Shown here in pieces: positions 6,774-14,702 of a stretch of DNA of 17,508 bases. The stretch lies in the NCBI GenBank assembly GCA_047615875.1, contig JBLHGU010000105.1, positions 1 to 17,508 on the forward strand. Direction: 5' to 3'. The notes beneath the pieces are model-generated. The model did not search any database and was not told where the DNA came from. It saw nothing but the letters and a program-made list of their open reading frames with translations. Positions within the stretch are counted from its first letter, which is position 1. Every line of letters starts with the position of its first letter. This DNA comes from JBLHGU01 sp047615875. GTDB lineage: Bacteria; Pseudomonadota; Gammaproteobacteria; Arenicellales; CAJQKF01. A program made the position numbers and the translations under genes.

Positions 6774-7661
6774 CTAGTCTAAAATTGAAGCGATATCTAC
6801 ATTGTGCTGCCGACAGGTGGCCTCAATAGTATTACGTAACAGGCAGGCAATAGTCATTGGTCCAACACCACCAGGTACCGGAGTAATGGCCCCTGCCACT
6901 TCGCTGGCAGAAGCAAAATCCACATCTCCAACCAGTCGATTTTTGCCATTCTCACCCGCAACTCGATTGATTCCAACATCAATCACAACCGCGCCGGGTT
7001 TTAGCCAGTCACCCTTGACCATTTCTGGTCGCCCTACGGCTGCTACAACAATATCTGCGCGACGACACTCCGCTTCCAGATCTTTAGTTCGGGAGTGAGT
7101 AATCGTCACAGTACAACTACGCGCCAGCAACAAAGCTGCCATTGGCTTGCCAACAATATTTGAACGACCAATAATCACAGCATGCTTTCCACTTAAGCTG
7201 CCTATGTGATCTTCCAACAACATACTGCAGCCAAGAGGAGTACAAGGAACCAAACCATCACCACCGGTATTCAGGAGACCGACGTTGGTTAAATGAAACC
7301 CATCTACATCTTTAGCAGGACTTATTGCATTAATCACAGACGCTTCGTCAATTTGTGATGGCAAAGGTAGCTGAACCAGAATACCGTTCACAGAGTCATC
7401 ATTATTTAGCTGATCAATTAATTCCAGCAGTTCTGCCTGACCGGTTGTAACTGGCAACTTGTGCTCAAAAGATTGCATGCCAGCTTCCAGAGTTTGCTTG
7501 CCTTTATTGCGCACATATACCTGGCTCGCCGGATCTTCCCCCACCAGCACAACGGTTAAACCTGGCTGAATGTTATACTTTTCTTTTAGCAGTGAAACAC
7601 TTCGTGCAAGCTTCGCTCGTAGGCCCGCTGCAAAAGCTTTGCCATCAATTATTGTGGTCAT
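6774..7661 (-). CDS. folD: Bifunctional methylenetetrahydrofolate dehydrogenase/cyclohydrolase FolD
   Basis: A cytoplasmic enzyme that interconverts 5,10-methylene-, 5,10-methenyl- and 10-formyl-tetrahydrofolate with NADP, supplying one-carbon units for purines and formyl-methionine. At 295 residues it is of normal length. VVLVGEDPASQVYVRNKGKQ contains the substrate-site Tyr49 and the catalytic Lys53. NGILVQLPLPSQID and PAKDVDGFHLTNVG (Asp120) are family signatures, followed by PCTPLG. The Rossmann segment is HAVIIGRSNIVGKPMAALLL, then VIDVGINR, GDVDF and ITPVPGGVGPMTIACLL. It starts at ATG with AGAG seven bases upstream. It is divergent from ccmA across 155 bp and convergent with the pseudokinase gene, so it is probably a single-gene transcript. 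Nothing unusual is seen. Confidence 0.98.
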   Translation of the reverse strand: MTTIIDGKAFAAGLRAKLARSVSLLKEKYNIQPGLTVVLVGEDPASQVYVRNKGKQTLEAGMQSFEHKLPVTTGQAELLELIDQLNNDDSVNGILVQLPLPSQIDEASVINAISPAKDVDGFHLTNVGLLNTGGDGLVPCTPLGCSMLLEDHIGSLSGKHAVIIGRSNIVGKPMAALLLARSCTVTITHSRTKDLEAECRRADIVVAAVGRPEMVKGDWLKPGAVVIDVGINRVAGENGKNRLVGDVDFASASEVAGAITPVPGGVGPMTIACLLRNTIEATCRQHNVDIASILD

Positions 7662-7695
7662 CTTCTATCTCTGTAATCAATTTCTTTGGTGGTCA

Positions 7696-7745
7696 AACAT
7701 CCCGAATAACTGGTTTCTGCTCATCCAATCCAGTAACATCCCGAA
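7696..7745. repeat. Direct repeat of AACATCCCGAA between folD and ccmA
   Basis: The 11-mer AACATCCCGAA occurs exactly at 7696-7706 and 7735-7745, 39 bp start to start, in the 155-bp region between the divergent folD and ccmA genes. Spacing close to four helical turns would put both copies on about the same face of the DNA. This could be a pair of regulator sites; no known consensus is recognised. Confidence 0.5.
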
Positions 7746-7816
7746 ATCCCTGATCCCGGAACATAACATAACGTGCCGAGCATTTTTGTAGTCCTGCGTT
7801 TAACTTTTAACAAATA

Positions 7817-8446
7817 GTGAAACACAATCCTGAAAGTGTACTTGAAGCAAGCTTGCTGAGTTGTAGTCGAGGCGACAATCTCTTATTTGAGAATCTGAAC
7901 TTCTCCATAAAAGCAGGAGAGATTCATCAGATTCAGGGAGTCAATGGCGCAGGCAAAACCAGCCTGTTGAGGATTCTATGCGGCCTGAGCCAGCCAGAGT
8001 CAGGGTCATTAAGTTGGAAGGGCCAGAATATTGAGCAGCAAAGAGAAGAATATTGCGGTGATCTGCTCTTTATTGGTCACCAGAATGGTATCAAATCTGA
8101 GCTAACACCGACCACGAATCTGGTCTCATTTACTTCTATTCACGGTAGTGTCGAGAACCCAGATATTGAATCAATTCTGAATTCCGTCGGTTTGTATGGC
8201 CATGAAAATACCCCGTGTAGATTTTTATCTGCCGGTCAGAAGCGTCGAGTGGCAATTGCCCGTTTATATTTATCCACCGCACAGTTGTGGATTTTGGACG
8301 AACCCATTACGGCACTTGATGTGGAAGGAATAGAGAAATTCCAACATCGACTGGAAGAACATGCGAATCAGGGAGGTATGGTGATACTAACCAGCCACCA
8401 AGACTTGCAGTTTGGCGGAGTAAGTGCTCGGAGTATTACACTATGA
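7817..8446 (+). CDS. ccmA: Heme exporter ATP-binding protein CcmA
   Basis: The ATPase of the CcmABC(D) ABC complex, which drives release of holo-CcmE during system I cytochrome c maturation at the inner membrane. It has 209 residues, the usual size. Walker A is GVNGAGKTS (41-49), the signature is FLSAGQKRRVAIARL (about 136-150), Walker B LWILDEP has D161 and E162, and the H-loop His is H194. LSAGQ with a glutamine and a short linker is characteristic of CcmA. The start is GTG 7817 without an evident Shine-Dalgarno; an in-frame TAA at 7808 bars an earlier start. The stop overlaps the ccmB start as ATGA (8443-8446), indicating translational coupling. The other ccm genes are not in the window. 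Confidence 0.93.
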   Translation: MKHNPESVLEASLLSCSRGDNLLFENLNFSIKAGEIHQIQGVNGAGKTSLLRILCGLSQPESGSLSWKGQNIEQQREEYCGDLLFIGHQNGIKSELTPTTNLVSFTSIHGSVENPDIESILNSVGLYGHENTPCRFLSAGQKRRVAIARLYLSTAQLWILDEPITALDVEGIEKFQHRLEEHANQGGMVILTSHQDLQFGGVSARSITL

Positions 8447-9132
8447 GCTCGGCCCAACCTAGTTTACTTCAGGCCTTTGTGGCAATTTTTAAAAGAGATT
8501 TCCGTCTAGCTTTCTTAAATCGCAGCGAATTCTTTAACCCACTGTTGTTTTTTCTAATTGTTATAACGCTATTTCCGTTTGGCATCGGATCGGATCCGGG
8601 ACAGTTACAGTTAGTTGCCCCAGGAATAATATGGGTTGCAGCATTGCTGGCCACGTTGCTGGGTCTGGATGGATTATTTAAATCGGATTTTGAAGATGGC
8701 TCGCTTGAGCAGCTTGTATTGTCACCCCATCCTCTAGCCGTTTTAGCGTTCGCAAAAATTGTTGTTCACTGGTTATTAACGGGATTGCCGTTAATATTGA
8801 TAACGCCGGTTATCAGCTTACTATTAAACCTGGACCCCGCGCTCATACCAACGCTATTGCTGAGCCTGTTACTTGGTACACCTTCATTGAGTCTTATCGG
8901 TGCTATTGGCGTGGCTCTAACGGCGGGAATACGCAAGGGTGGTTTATTGCTCACTCTGCTGGTATTGCCGCTTTATGTACCAGTACTCATTTTTGGAGCA
9001 ACTATGTTACAGGCAGCAGGTTCTGGGCTGGATTACACAGGGCAAATATACATTTTATCCGCAATTCTTGCGCTTACCCTGGTGTTATCACCGCTGGCGA
9101 CTGCGGCAGCTCTTCGCATTAGCTTGAACTAG
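8443..9132 (+). CDS. ccmB: Heme exporter permease CcmB
   Basis: The membrane subunit partnering CcmA in cytochrome c maturation. Its 229 residues contain about six hydrophobic helices (roughly 33-48, 58-76, 101-121, 126-147, 168-188, 203-225). Between the second and third lies the cytoplasmic segment DGLFKSDFEDGSLEQLVLSP, which is typical of CcmB. It begins within the ccmA stop codon, and GGAG lies nine bases before its ATG. In many gammaproteobacteria ccmC follows at once. Here ccmB ends at 9132 and the next gene is trxC on the opposite strand 36 bp away, so the operon stops after two genes. The protein is intact to its expected C-terminus. Confidence 0.93.
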   Translation: MSSAQPSLLQAFVAIFKRDFRLAFLNRSEFFNPLLFFLIVITLFPFGIGSDPGQLQLVAPGIIWVAALLATLLGLDGLFKSDFEDGSLEQLVLSPHPLAVLAFAKIVVHWLLTGLPLILITPVISLLLNLDPALIPTLLLSLLLGTPSLSLIGAIGVALTAGIRKGGLLLTLLVLPLYVPVLIFGATMLQAAGSGLDYTGQIYILSAILALTLVLSPLATAAALRISLN

Positions 9133-9168
9133 TTGCTATTGGTCGCGATAAGTCGCTAGGGACCTCTA

Positions 9169-9603
9169 CTAGGCAACCTGATTCAACCAGCTATTTAGCC
9201 GGCCTAAATCCATCGCTCCAGCCTGACGAGCAACCTCCTTTCCCTGTCGAAACAAAATCATGGTGGGGATGCTACGAATATTAAACCGGGCTGCGGTTTG
9301 CTGGGCAGCTTCGGTATCCACTTTTGCGAATCGTATATTCGGATCATTGGCTGCGGCAGATTGCTCAAAAATAGGCGCCATCATGCGACAAGGACCACAC
9401 CATTCAGCCCAGAAATCCACCAGCACTGGTCCGTCGTTCTTTGTAATAAAGCGATTAAACGTGACATCACTCAGAGCTACAGGTTTGCCTGATGCTACAG
9501 GCTGATGACATTTGCCACACTTAGCCTGTCTTGCATTTTTATCAGTTGGCACTCGATTGATGCCCTGACAATGAGCGCATACAAAATGTAAGGATTCTGA
9601 CAT
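9169..9603 (-). CDS. trxC: Thioredoxin 2 (zinc-binding)
   Basis: A cytoplasmic thiol-disulfide reductase with an N-terminal zinc module. At 144 residues it matches TrxC length. Residues 9 and 12 (CAHC) and 29 and 32 (CGKC) are the zinc-binding cysteines. The active site is WCGPC with C69 and C72, and the cis-proline is P113 in SIPTMILF. The final LNSWLNQV helix is present. The start is ATG 9603. TCGATA/TATCGA (9605-9610 and 9626-9631 on the plus strand) flank the likely Shine-Dalgarno AAGAG just upstream of the ATG, which may weakly structure the initiation region. It is the last gene of the minus-strand run, 164 bp after djlA, so it may have its own promoter in that gap. Confidence 0.96.
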   Translation of the reverse strand: MSESLHFVCAHCQGINRVPTDKNARQAKCGKCHQPVASGKPVALSDVTFNRFITKNDGPVLVDFWAEWCGPCRMMAPIFEQSAAANDPNIRFAKVDTEAAQQTAARFNIRSIPTMILFRQGKEVARQAGAMDLGRLNSWLNQVA

Positions 9604-9745
9604 GTCGATACTCTTGATAGTGTGTTATCGAAACCAAATAAAACAGCTATGCCGTTTATGATTCACACTATGTGGCGGGGCATCTCAGAATTTTCAAGTG
9701 CGGTGGCGGCGTCACCAGAAATTATTTTACGTAACCGAACAGCAA

Positions 9746-9763
9746 GGTGATACGGGCATCACC
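9746..9763. terminator. Short hairpin after djlA (weak terminator candidate)
   Basis: GGTGAT (9746-9751) and ATCACC (9758-9763) form a 6-bp stem with a 6-base loop a few bases after the djlA stop codon. On the minus strand it is followed by TTGCTGTT rather than a clean T-run. It may cause partial termination or protect the 3' end. Confidence 0.3.
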
Positions 9764-9767
9764 GTGT

Positions 9768-10550
9768 TCAGGACGTCTTACGCTCTTCTTTCACCAGGTC
9801 GTAGGCCTTCTTGATTTGCTGAGTTTTTTCTGTCGCCACTCCAATCATCTCCTCAGGTAGGCCCTTCGAGACCAGCTTATCAGGATGATGCTGATTCATT
9901 AAACGGCGATAGGCCTTTTTAACTTCGGCATCTGTAGCACTTTTATCGACGCCGAGGATTTCATGAGCGTCTTTGAGTTGTTGTGTTTTGGAAACAGGAC
10001 CGCCCGCATCATGAAAACCTTCGGCAAGATGCAGCAAATGTTCCAGTTCATCTCGATATATTCCCAGTCTTTCACCGATATCGTAAAGCAACTGCCGCTC
10101 CTTGGCGTGTATTACGCCGTCGGCAAGCACAGTCATTAACTGAATTTCCAGGAACATACGGATTAGATGAGTGCTGCGATGACACTCCTTACGAAATTCG
10201 TCTACAACCCCGTACAAATCGAAATCATCTTCCTTACCTGTGTAAAAAAGCTGCATCGCAGCATGCCGTTGATCGGCATCGAGACGCATATCGCCCATAA
10301 TGCGTTTCGCCTGGGCGATCTCACTCTCACTTATCCGCCCATCTACTTTGGCAACACTACCCATAATGGCAAAAGTTGCAGTAAAAAATGCCGCCTGGGT
10401 ACGCTCATTAATTGGTGGGACGCCAACAGGGCCAGTTTGATCCAGCCCTTTGTCAAATTGATGACCAAATGCCGCACCAGCAACAGCGCCTAATGGCCCA
10501 CCAAACATGAAACCAAAAGCACCACCCGCTAATTTACCCCACCAAGCCAT
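9768..10550 (-). CDS. djlA: DnaJ-like co-chaperone DjlA
   Basis: A membrane-anchored J-domain protein that stimulates DnaK ATP hydrolysis and has been linked to envelope stress signalling in enterobacteria. It has 260 residues. The N-terminus MAWWGKLAGGAFGFMFGGPL, with the following GAVAGAAFGHQFD, is the glycine-rich transmembrane segment diagnostic of DjlA. Residues about 52-170 form a TerB-like helical domain (AKVDGRISESEIAQAK; VLADGVIHAKERQLL). Residues about 194-258 are the J domain with HPD at 222-224 and QQIKKAYDLVKEE. AGGA lies eight bases before the ATG. It begins 19 bp after ilvD ends and is probably co-transcribed with it. Confidence 0.95.
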   Translation of the reverse strand: MAWWGKLAGGAFGFMFGGPLGAVAGAAFGHQFDKGLDQTGPVGVPPINERTQAAFFTATFAIMGSVAKVDGRISESEIAQAKRIMGDMRLDADQRHAAMQLFYTGKEDDFDLYGVVDEFRKECHRSTHLIRMFLEIQLMTVLADGVIHAKERQLLYDIGERLGIYRDELEHLLHLAEGFHDAGGPVSKTQQLKDAHEILGVDKSATDAEVKKAYRRLMNQHHPDKLVSKGLPEEMIGVATEKTQQIKKAYDLVKEERKTS

Positions 10551-10569
10551 ATTAAATTCCTATTCGATA

Positions 10570-12249
10570 TTATTCGTCAGTTACACAACCACGGCTGGCA
10601 TCACTCACATTTTTTATATATTTGTATAGCGTTCCACGAGTAGCTTTATAGGCAGGAGCGGTCCAGGCGGCACGACGCACTGCCATTTCATCATCCGAGA
10701 TCATCACATCCAAACGATTGGTCTCAGCATCGATTTCAACTATGTCGCCTTCCTCAATTAGGGCGATTGGTCCACCTTCCTGAGCCTCTGGTGTCACGTG
10801 GCCAATAATAAATCCGTGAGATCCACCAGAAAAACGACCATCGGTTAATAGCGCGACATCAGAACCTAAACCTGCACCCATAATGGCAGACGTTGGCGTT
10901 AGCATTTCTGGCATACCTGGGCCACCTTTTGGTCCCTCAAATCGAATAACAATGACATCACCCTTACCAATCTTGCCATCTTCAAGTGCTTTTAGCATAT
11001 CCTCTTCGGCATCATAAACTCTTGCCGGACCAGTGAACTGTAACCCTTCTTTACCCGTAATTTTTGCAACCGACCCTTCTGGTGCCAGACTACCCTTCAG
11101 AATTCGTATATGACCGGTTTCCTTAATAGGGTTATCCAGGTAATGAATAACATCCTGCTCCGTACTCATTGGTTCAATATCGGCAAGATTTTCAGCCATG
11201 GTCTTGCCCGTTACCGTCATAATGCTGCCGTCAATCAGGCCCTCATTCATTAAATATTTCAATATTGCCGGAGTGCCGCCAATTCGATGCACATCTTCCA
11301 TCACGTACTTCCCGCTGGGCTTAAGATCAGCGATAAACGGGATACGATCACTCACTGACTGAAAGTCGTCGATGGTCAAATCCACATCAATCGCACGTGC
11401 CATGGCGATTAAGTGCAGCACCGCATTGGTAGAACCACCTAAAGCAGTAACCAATACCATGGCATTTTCAAATGCGGCGCGAGTCATAATGTCCCTTGGA
11501 CGAATATCTTGCTCGAGAAGATGCCTGACAGCCGCACCAGCGCGTTTGCATTCATCAATCTTGCCAGGATCAGTCGCAGGTGTTGAAGAGCTGTAGGGCA
11601 AAGACATGCCCAGCGCTTCAATGGCACAGGCCATGGTATTTGCTGTATACATGCCTCCGCAGGCACCGGCACCGGGACAGGCATTCTCAACAATTTCCTG
11701 TCGCTCTGTGTCATTAATTGTTTTGGCGATATAGGCGCCATAACTCTGGAAAGCCGAAACGATATCTACTACCTCGCCACTCGCGCGGCCTGCTTTAATA
11801 GTGCCACCGTAAATCATCAAAGAAGGCCTATTTAGCCGCGCCATAGCCATCAAACAACCAGGCATATTTTTATCACAGCCGGGAATAGTAATCAGTCCGT
11901 CATACCATTGCGCAGCAGTTACGGTCTCGATGCTATCGGCGATTAAGTCTCTGGACTGCAGCGAGTAACACATGCCTTCCGTACCCATGGAAATACCGTC
12001 GCTGACACCAATCGTATTAAACCGCATGCCAATCAATTTCGCCCCGGATACACCCTCCTTAACCAGCGCGGCCAAATCATTCAAATGCATATTGCAGGTA
12101 TTACCTTCCCACCAGATTGAGGCTATCCCAACCTGGGCTTTGTGCATATCTTCGCCGGTCATACCGGTGCCATACAACATGGCCTGAGATGCACCCTGAG
12201 ATCGGGGCTGTGTAATTCGGGAGCTAACGCTATTCAGTTTATCGGTCAT
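10570..12249 (-). CDS. ilvD: Dihydroxy-acid dehydratase IlvD
   Basis: Converts 2,3-dihydroxy-isovalerate and -methylvalerate to the 2-keto acids in the common branch of valine, isoleucine and leucine synthesis. It requires an Fe-S cluster and Mg. From ATG 12249 it is 559 residues. Cluster cysteines fit C52 (GNTCNMHL), C125 (PGCDKNMPGC) and C197 (PGAGACGGMYTANTMAC). GVSDGISMGTEGM and LLTDGRFSGGSHGFIIGHVTPEA are further signatures. The sequence (AMLYGTGMTGEDMHKAQVGI) is of the shorter plant/cyanobacterial/actinobacterial type rather than the 616-residue E. coli type. The open frame extends 21 codons further to 12312, but that would put the start upstream of a good extended -10 at 12302-12297, so 12249 is preferred. 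No strong RBS is seen. djlA follows after 19 bp. Confidence 0.95.
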   Translation of the reverse strand: MTDKLNSVSSRITQPRSQGASQAMLYGTGMTGEDMHKAQVGIASIWWEGNTCNMHLNDLAALVKEGVSGAKLIGMRFNTIGVSDGISMGTEGMCYSLQSRDLIADSIETVTAAQWYDGLITIPGCDKNMPGCLMAMARLNRPSLMIYGGTIKAGRASGEVVDIVSAFQSYGAYIAKTINDTERQEIVENACPGAGACGGMYTANTMACAIEALGMSLPYSSSTPATDPGKIDECKRAGAAVRHLLEQDIRPRDIMTRAAFENAMVLVTALGGSTNAVLHLIAMARAIDVDLTIDDFQSVSDRIPFIADLKPSGKYVMEDVHRIGGTPAILKYLMNEGLIDGSIMTVTGKTMAENLADIEPMSTEQDVIHYLDNPIKETGHIRILKGSLAPEGSVAKITGKEGLQFTGPARVYDAEEDMLKALEDGKIGKGDVIVIRFEGPKGGPGMPEMLTPTSAIMGAGLGSDVALLTDGRFSGGSHGFIIGHVTPEAQEGGPIALIEEGDIVEIDAETNRLDVMISDDEMAVRRAAWTAPAYKATRGTLYKYIKNVSDASRGCVTDE

Positions 12250-12296
12250 GGAAATACCCGGACTTAAAAAATTTGTGGAAAAGTTTCGCGCGATGG

Positions 12297-12305
12297 ATTC
12301 TAGCA
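12297..12305 (-). promoter_or_regulatory. Candidate extended -10 promoter for ilvD
   Basis: On the minus strand the sequence TTTGCTAGAAT holds TAGAAT (12302-12297) preceded by TG and one base, an extended -10. No good -35 hexamer is found at the right distance. Transcription would start near 12289, giving a leader of about 40 bases before ATG 12249, and excluding the longer ilvD start. Confidence 0.35.
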
Positions 12306-12363
12306 AATACAAGAGGCGTAGGGTTAACTGCTAACTTGATCGCAATACAAATCTTTCTGTGAA

Positions 12364-13689
12364 TTACTGCAACAATTTGGCCACCCTGCCCCGTACTGCC
12401 AATATCTGGAGAAAATCAACGTCTACTTTAGGCTGCGTTAAAGATCCAGACAGAGTCAGGGGGAAAGTCAGACTATTGATGTTTATCCCATGTTGAACCC
12501 CGGGTTTTATCTCCACAGTAGTTTGAATGTCCATAATTTGCCCGACAAGATCGATATTCGCCACTCCTTTAACCTGAAAATGACTGGAATCTAGTCGCAT
12601 ATTTTTTGACCCAATCATGCCGTTATTCACAGAAAGATCAACTAACACATTATCGAATAGAGTCTGTAATGGATTATCCTGGATTACATTGGAGGAATTC
12701 GGTACCAATAATTGATTTATATCAATACCATATAGAGTTATGGGACTGGCCTCGACCCTTACAGAACCACTCACTGAAGAAAGTACACCGGCCAAATCGA
12801 CTCCACTAGAGATGAGATTCGCATTGAGAGTCAAATCCCCGTGGGTTTGATACTTTCCAAATAACCATCCCAGGCTCGGAGAAAGTCGAATGCGATCGCT
12901 GTTTGCTTTCAATGCATAACTCGGCACAGCATTCATATTTAGTGCTTGAAACGCGCCGGTTAGAACGCTTTCATCAATGCCTATTTTAAATTCTAAAATA
13001 TTGAAACCATCAGTCAGCATTACAGCCTCCCCACTAAGCGACACCGGCATTCCAGGAGTATTGGCAATTTGCATGGATGCGCTAGAATCCAGACTCAGTC
13101 TAGTTTCGCTTTTGCCCGACCGCCGAGAAAACATCCAATCAGAAAAATCGACTTTCTGGCCAAAACGTTCATCCCGCCAACCAATACTGCCACCAGTAAT
13201 CTCGCTATCGACTGCCAGTAAAGCTAATAAGCCCCATACCTGCGCCTCACTTTCACTAGGTCGATAGGCGACATAATGTGATGTTGAAATCATGTCAACT
13301 AGTCCCGACCAGTTTGATTTACCCTGCTTATTGGTTCGAAAGTTGAATCTGGGACTGACGAGTTCCAATTGACTAATGCCAGGTAGATTATTCCTCCAGA
13401 GAAACAAGTTGAGCCTTAACGTTATTCGCTCGGCTTTAAAAAGTTCAATTGATTCATTAGTAGATCGGATAACCGGACTTATAATTTTTACGACAGGATA
13501 GGGAAATAGACTGAATGTATATTCACCCTCAAACTGGTGACTTTTATCCAGCGTAATGCCTGCCCATTGGTGTAACGAGTCTGCAATGCTTAGTTGTTTT
13601 AAAAAGATATTCAGGCTTAATTGCGCAATTATAATGAGAATTATCAGTCCCAGCCCGGCCTTTAAGGTAACTCTTCTGGATAGCTTCAT
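12364..13689 (-). CDS. AsmA family inner-membrane/periplasmic protein
   Basis: A 441-residue protein resembling AsmA-type proteins, which are anchored in the inner membrane and span the periplasm. Larger relatives are implicated in phospholipid transport to the outer membrane; a lipid or outer-membrane homeostasis role here is by analogy only. One N-terminal signal anchor follows KLSRRVTLK (LGLIILIIIAQLSLNIFL). FSLFPYPVVKIISPVI and FKAERITLRLNLFLWR fit the AsmA N-terminal domain. The C-terminal part (LAGVLSSVSGSVRVEASPIT, then MIGSKNMRLDSSHFQVKGVANIDL, then FPLTLSGSLTQPKVDVD) matches the AsmA C-terminal domain. ATG 13689 is chosen over an in-frame TTG at 13701. It begins about 25 bp after dusA, in the same transcript. 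It is shorter than E. coli AsmA (about 617 residues), the middle being reduced. Confidence 0.85.
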   Translation of the reverse strand: MKLSRRVTLKAGLGLIILIIIAQLSLNIFLKQLSIADSLHQWAGITLDKSHQFEGEYTFSLFPYPVVKIISPVIRSTNESIELFKAERITLRLNLFLWRNNLPGISQLELVSPRFNFRTNKQGKSNWSGLVDMISTSHYVAYRPSESEAQVWGLLALLAVDSEITGGSIGWRDERFGQKVDFSDWMFSRRSGKSETRLSLDSSASMQIANTPGMPVSLSGEAVMLTDGFNILEFKIGIDESVLTGAFQALNMNAVPSYALKANSDRIRLSPSLGWLFGKYQTHGDLTLNANLISSGVDLAGVLSSVSGSVRVEASPITLYGIDINQLLVPNSSNVIQDNPLQTLFDNVLVDLSVNNGMIGSKNMRLDSSHFQVKGVANIDLVGQIMDIQTTVEIKPGVQHGININSLTFPLTLSGSLTQPKVDVDFLQILAVRGRVAKLLQ

Positions 13690-13713
13690 TTTTGACTTCA
13701 AATCCAGAATGGG

Positions 13714-14700
13714 TCAGGCCGCCTGAGTTTCATCACTAAAGGCCCGAAGTGCGGCTTCCTCAACAACCCATCGACCCGCGTCTTTCTTATAGGCATTCTC
13801 ACTAAGGTATCGCTTCCATGCCTTAGTACCTGGCAAGCCCTGGAACAAACCAAACAACGGCGGGATCATATGTTTCAAGTAAACGTCCCTATTTAATTGT
13901 TCATCAACATAGGAGAGATAGGTCGCCAGAATTTCGCTACGGTCGATGGCCCTTGGCGCACTCTGGAAATACAGTTGATCAACATCCGCCAGAATCATCG
14001 GATTTTGGTAAACCTCTCGACCTACCATAACGCCATCCAGTTTTTCTAATACCGGCAAACAATCATCATGGCTTTTTAGCCCACCATTTAGAACCATGGT
14101 TAATTCTGGAAAATCCTGCTTCAGCTGGAATACCTTTTCATACTGCAATGGCGGCACTTCGCGATTTTGCTTAGGGCTCAAGCCTTTTAACCAGGCCTTT
14201 CGCGCATGCAACAAAAACGTGTCGCAACCCGTTTCTGACACGGTTTTTACAAATTTATGCACAAACTCGTAATCATCTAGATCGTCGATGCCCAATCGAG
14301 TTTTCACCGTAACAGGCATAGCAATTGCAGATTGCATCGATGCCACACACTCTGCCACCAAATCTGGCTCCAGCATTAAACAGGCGCCGAATCGTCCGGA
14401 TTGCACACGATCGCTTGGGCACCCTACATTCAGATTGATTTCGGAATAGCCATAGTCCTGAGCAATTTGTGCACAGGCGACTAAATCTTTGGGATCACTA
14501 CCGCCCAACTGCAACGCCACAGGCTGCTCGAAATTATCGAATTGCAGATGGCGCTCTCTGTCACCATAGATAATGGCCCCGGTGGTAACCATTTCTGTAT
14601 ACAGCAAGGCATTTTTTGAAATAAGGCGATAGAAGTATCTGGCATGTCGATCGGTCCAGTCGAGCATAGGAGCGACACAGAAGCGGTGGTTATATTCCAC
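13714..14700 (-). CDS. dusA: tRNA-dihydrouridine synthase A
   Basis: A flavoenzyme that reduces specific uridines (U20/U20a in E. coli) in the tRNA D-loop to dihydrouridine using FMN and NADPH. It has 328 residues, the normal length. CVAPMLDWTDRHARYFYRL begins the barrel, LYTEMVTTGAIIYGDRERHL follows, and EQPVALQLGG contributes to FMN binding. NLNVGCPSDRVQSGRFGACL, with catalytic Cys94, distinguishes DusA from DusB/DusC. VKTRLGIDD, LHARKAWLKGLSPKQNR and LNGGL are also present. The start is GTG 14700, preceded by GGGGGAG five bases upstream; this RBS is formed by the last codons of yjbQ, whose stop lies two bases before. The genes are therefore probably translationally coupled. The asmA-like gene follows. 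Confidence 0.97.
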   Translation of the reverse strand: MEYNHRFCVAPMLDWTDRHARYFYRLISKNALLYTEMVTTGAIIYGDRERHLQFDNFEQPVALQLGGSDPKDLVACAQIAQDYGYSEINLNVGCPSDRVQSGRFGACLMLEPDLVAECVASMQSAIAMPVTVKTRLGIDDLDDYEFVHKFVKTVSETGCDTFLLHARKAWLKGLSPKQNREVPPLQYEKVFQLKQDFPELTMVLNGGLKSHDDCLPVLEKLDGVMVGREVYQNPMILADVDQLYFQSAPRAIDRSEILATYLSYVDEQLNRDVYLKHMIPPLFGLFQGLPGTKAWKRYLSENAYKKDAGRWVVEEAALRAFSDETQAA

Positions 14701-14702
14701 AG

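Noticed and set aside
9605..9631. TCGATA/TATCGA inverted repeat flanking the trxC Shine-Dalgarno as a thermosensor-like switch
   Set aside because: The stem is only 6 bp and AT-rich with a 15-base loop that leaves the SD exposed; too weak to claim regulation.
12250..12312. Longer ilvD start giving a 21-residue N-terminal extension
   Set aside because: The extension has no family counterpart and would start upstream of a plausible extended -10 promoter; ATG 12249 fits better.
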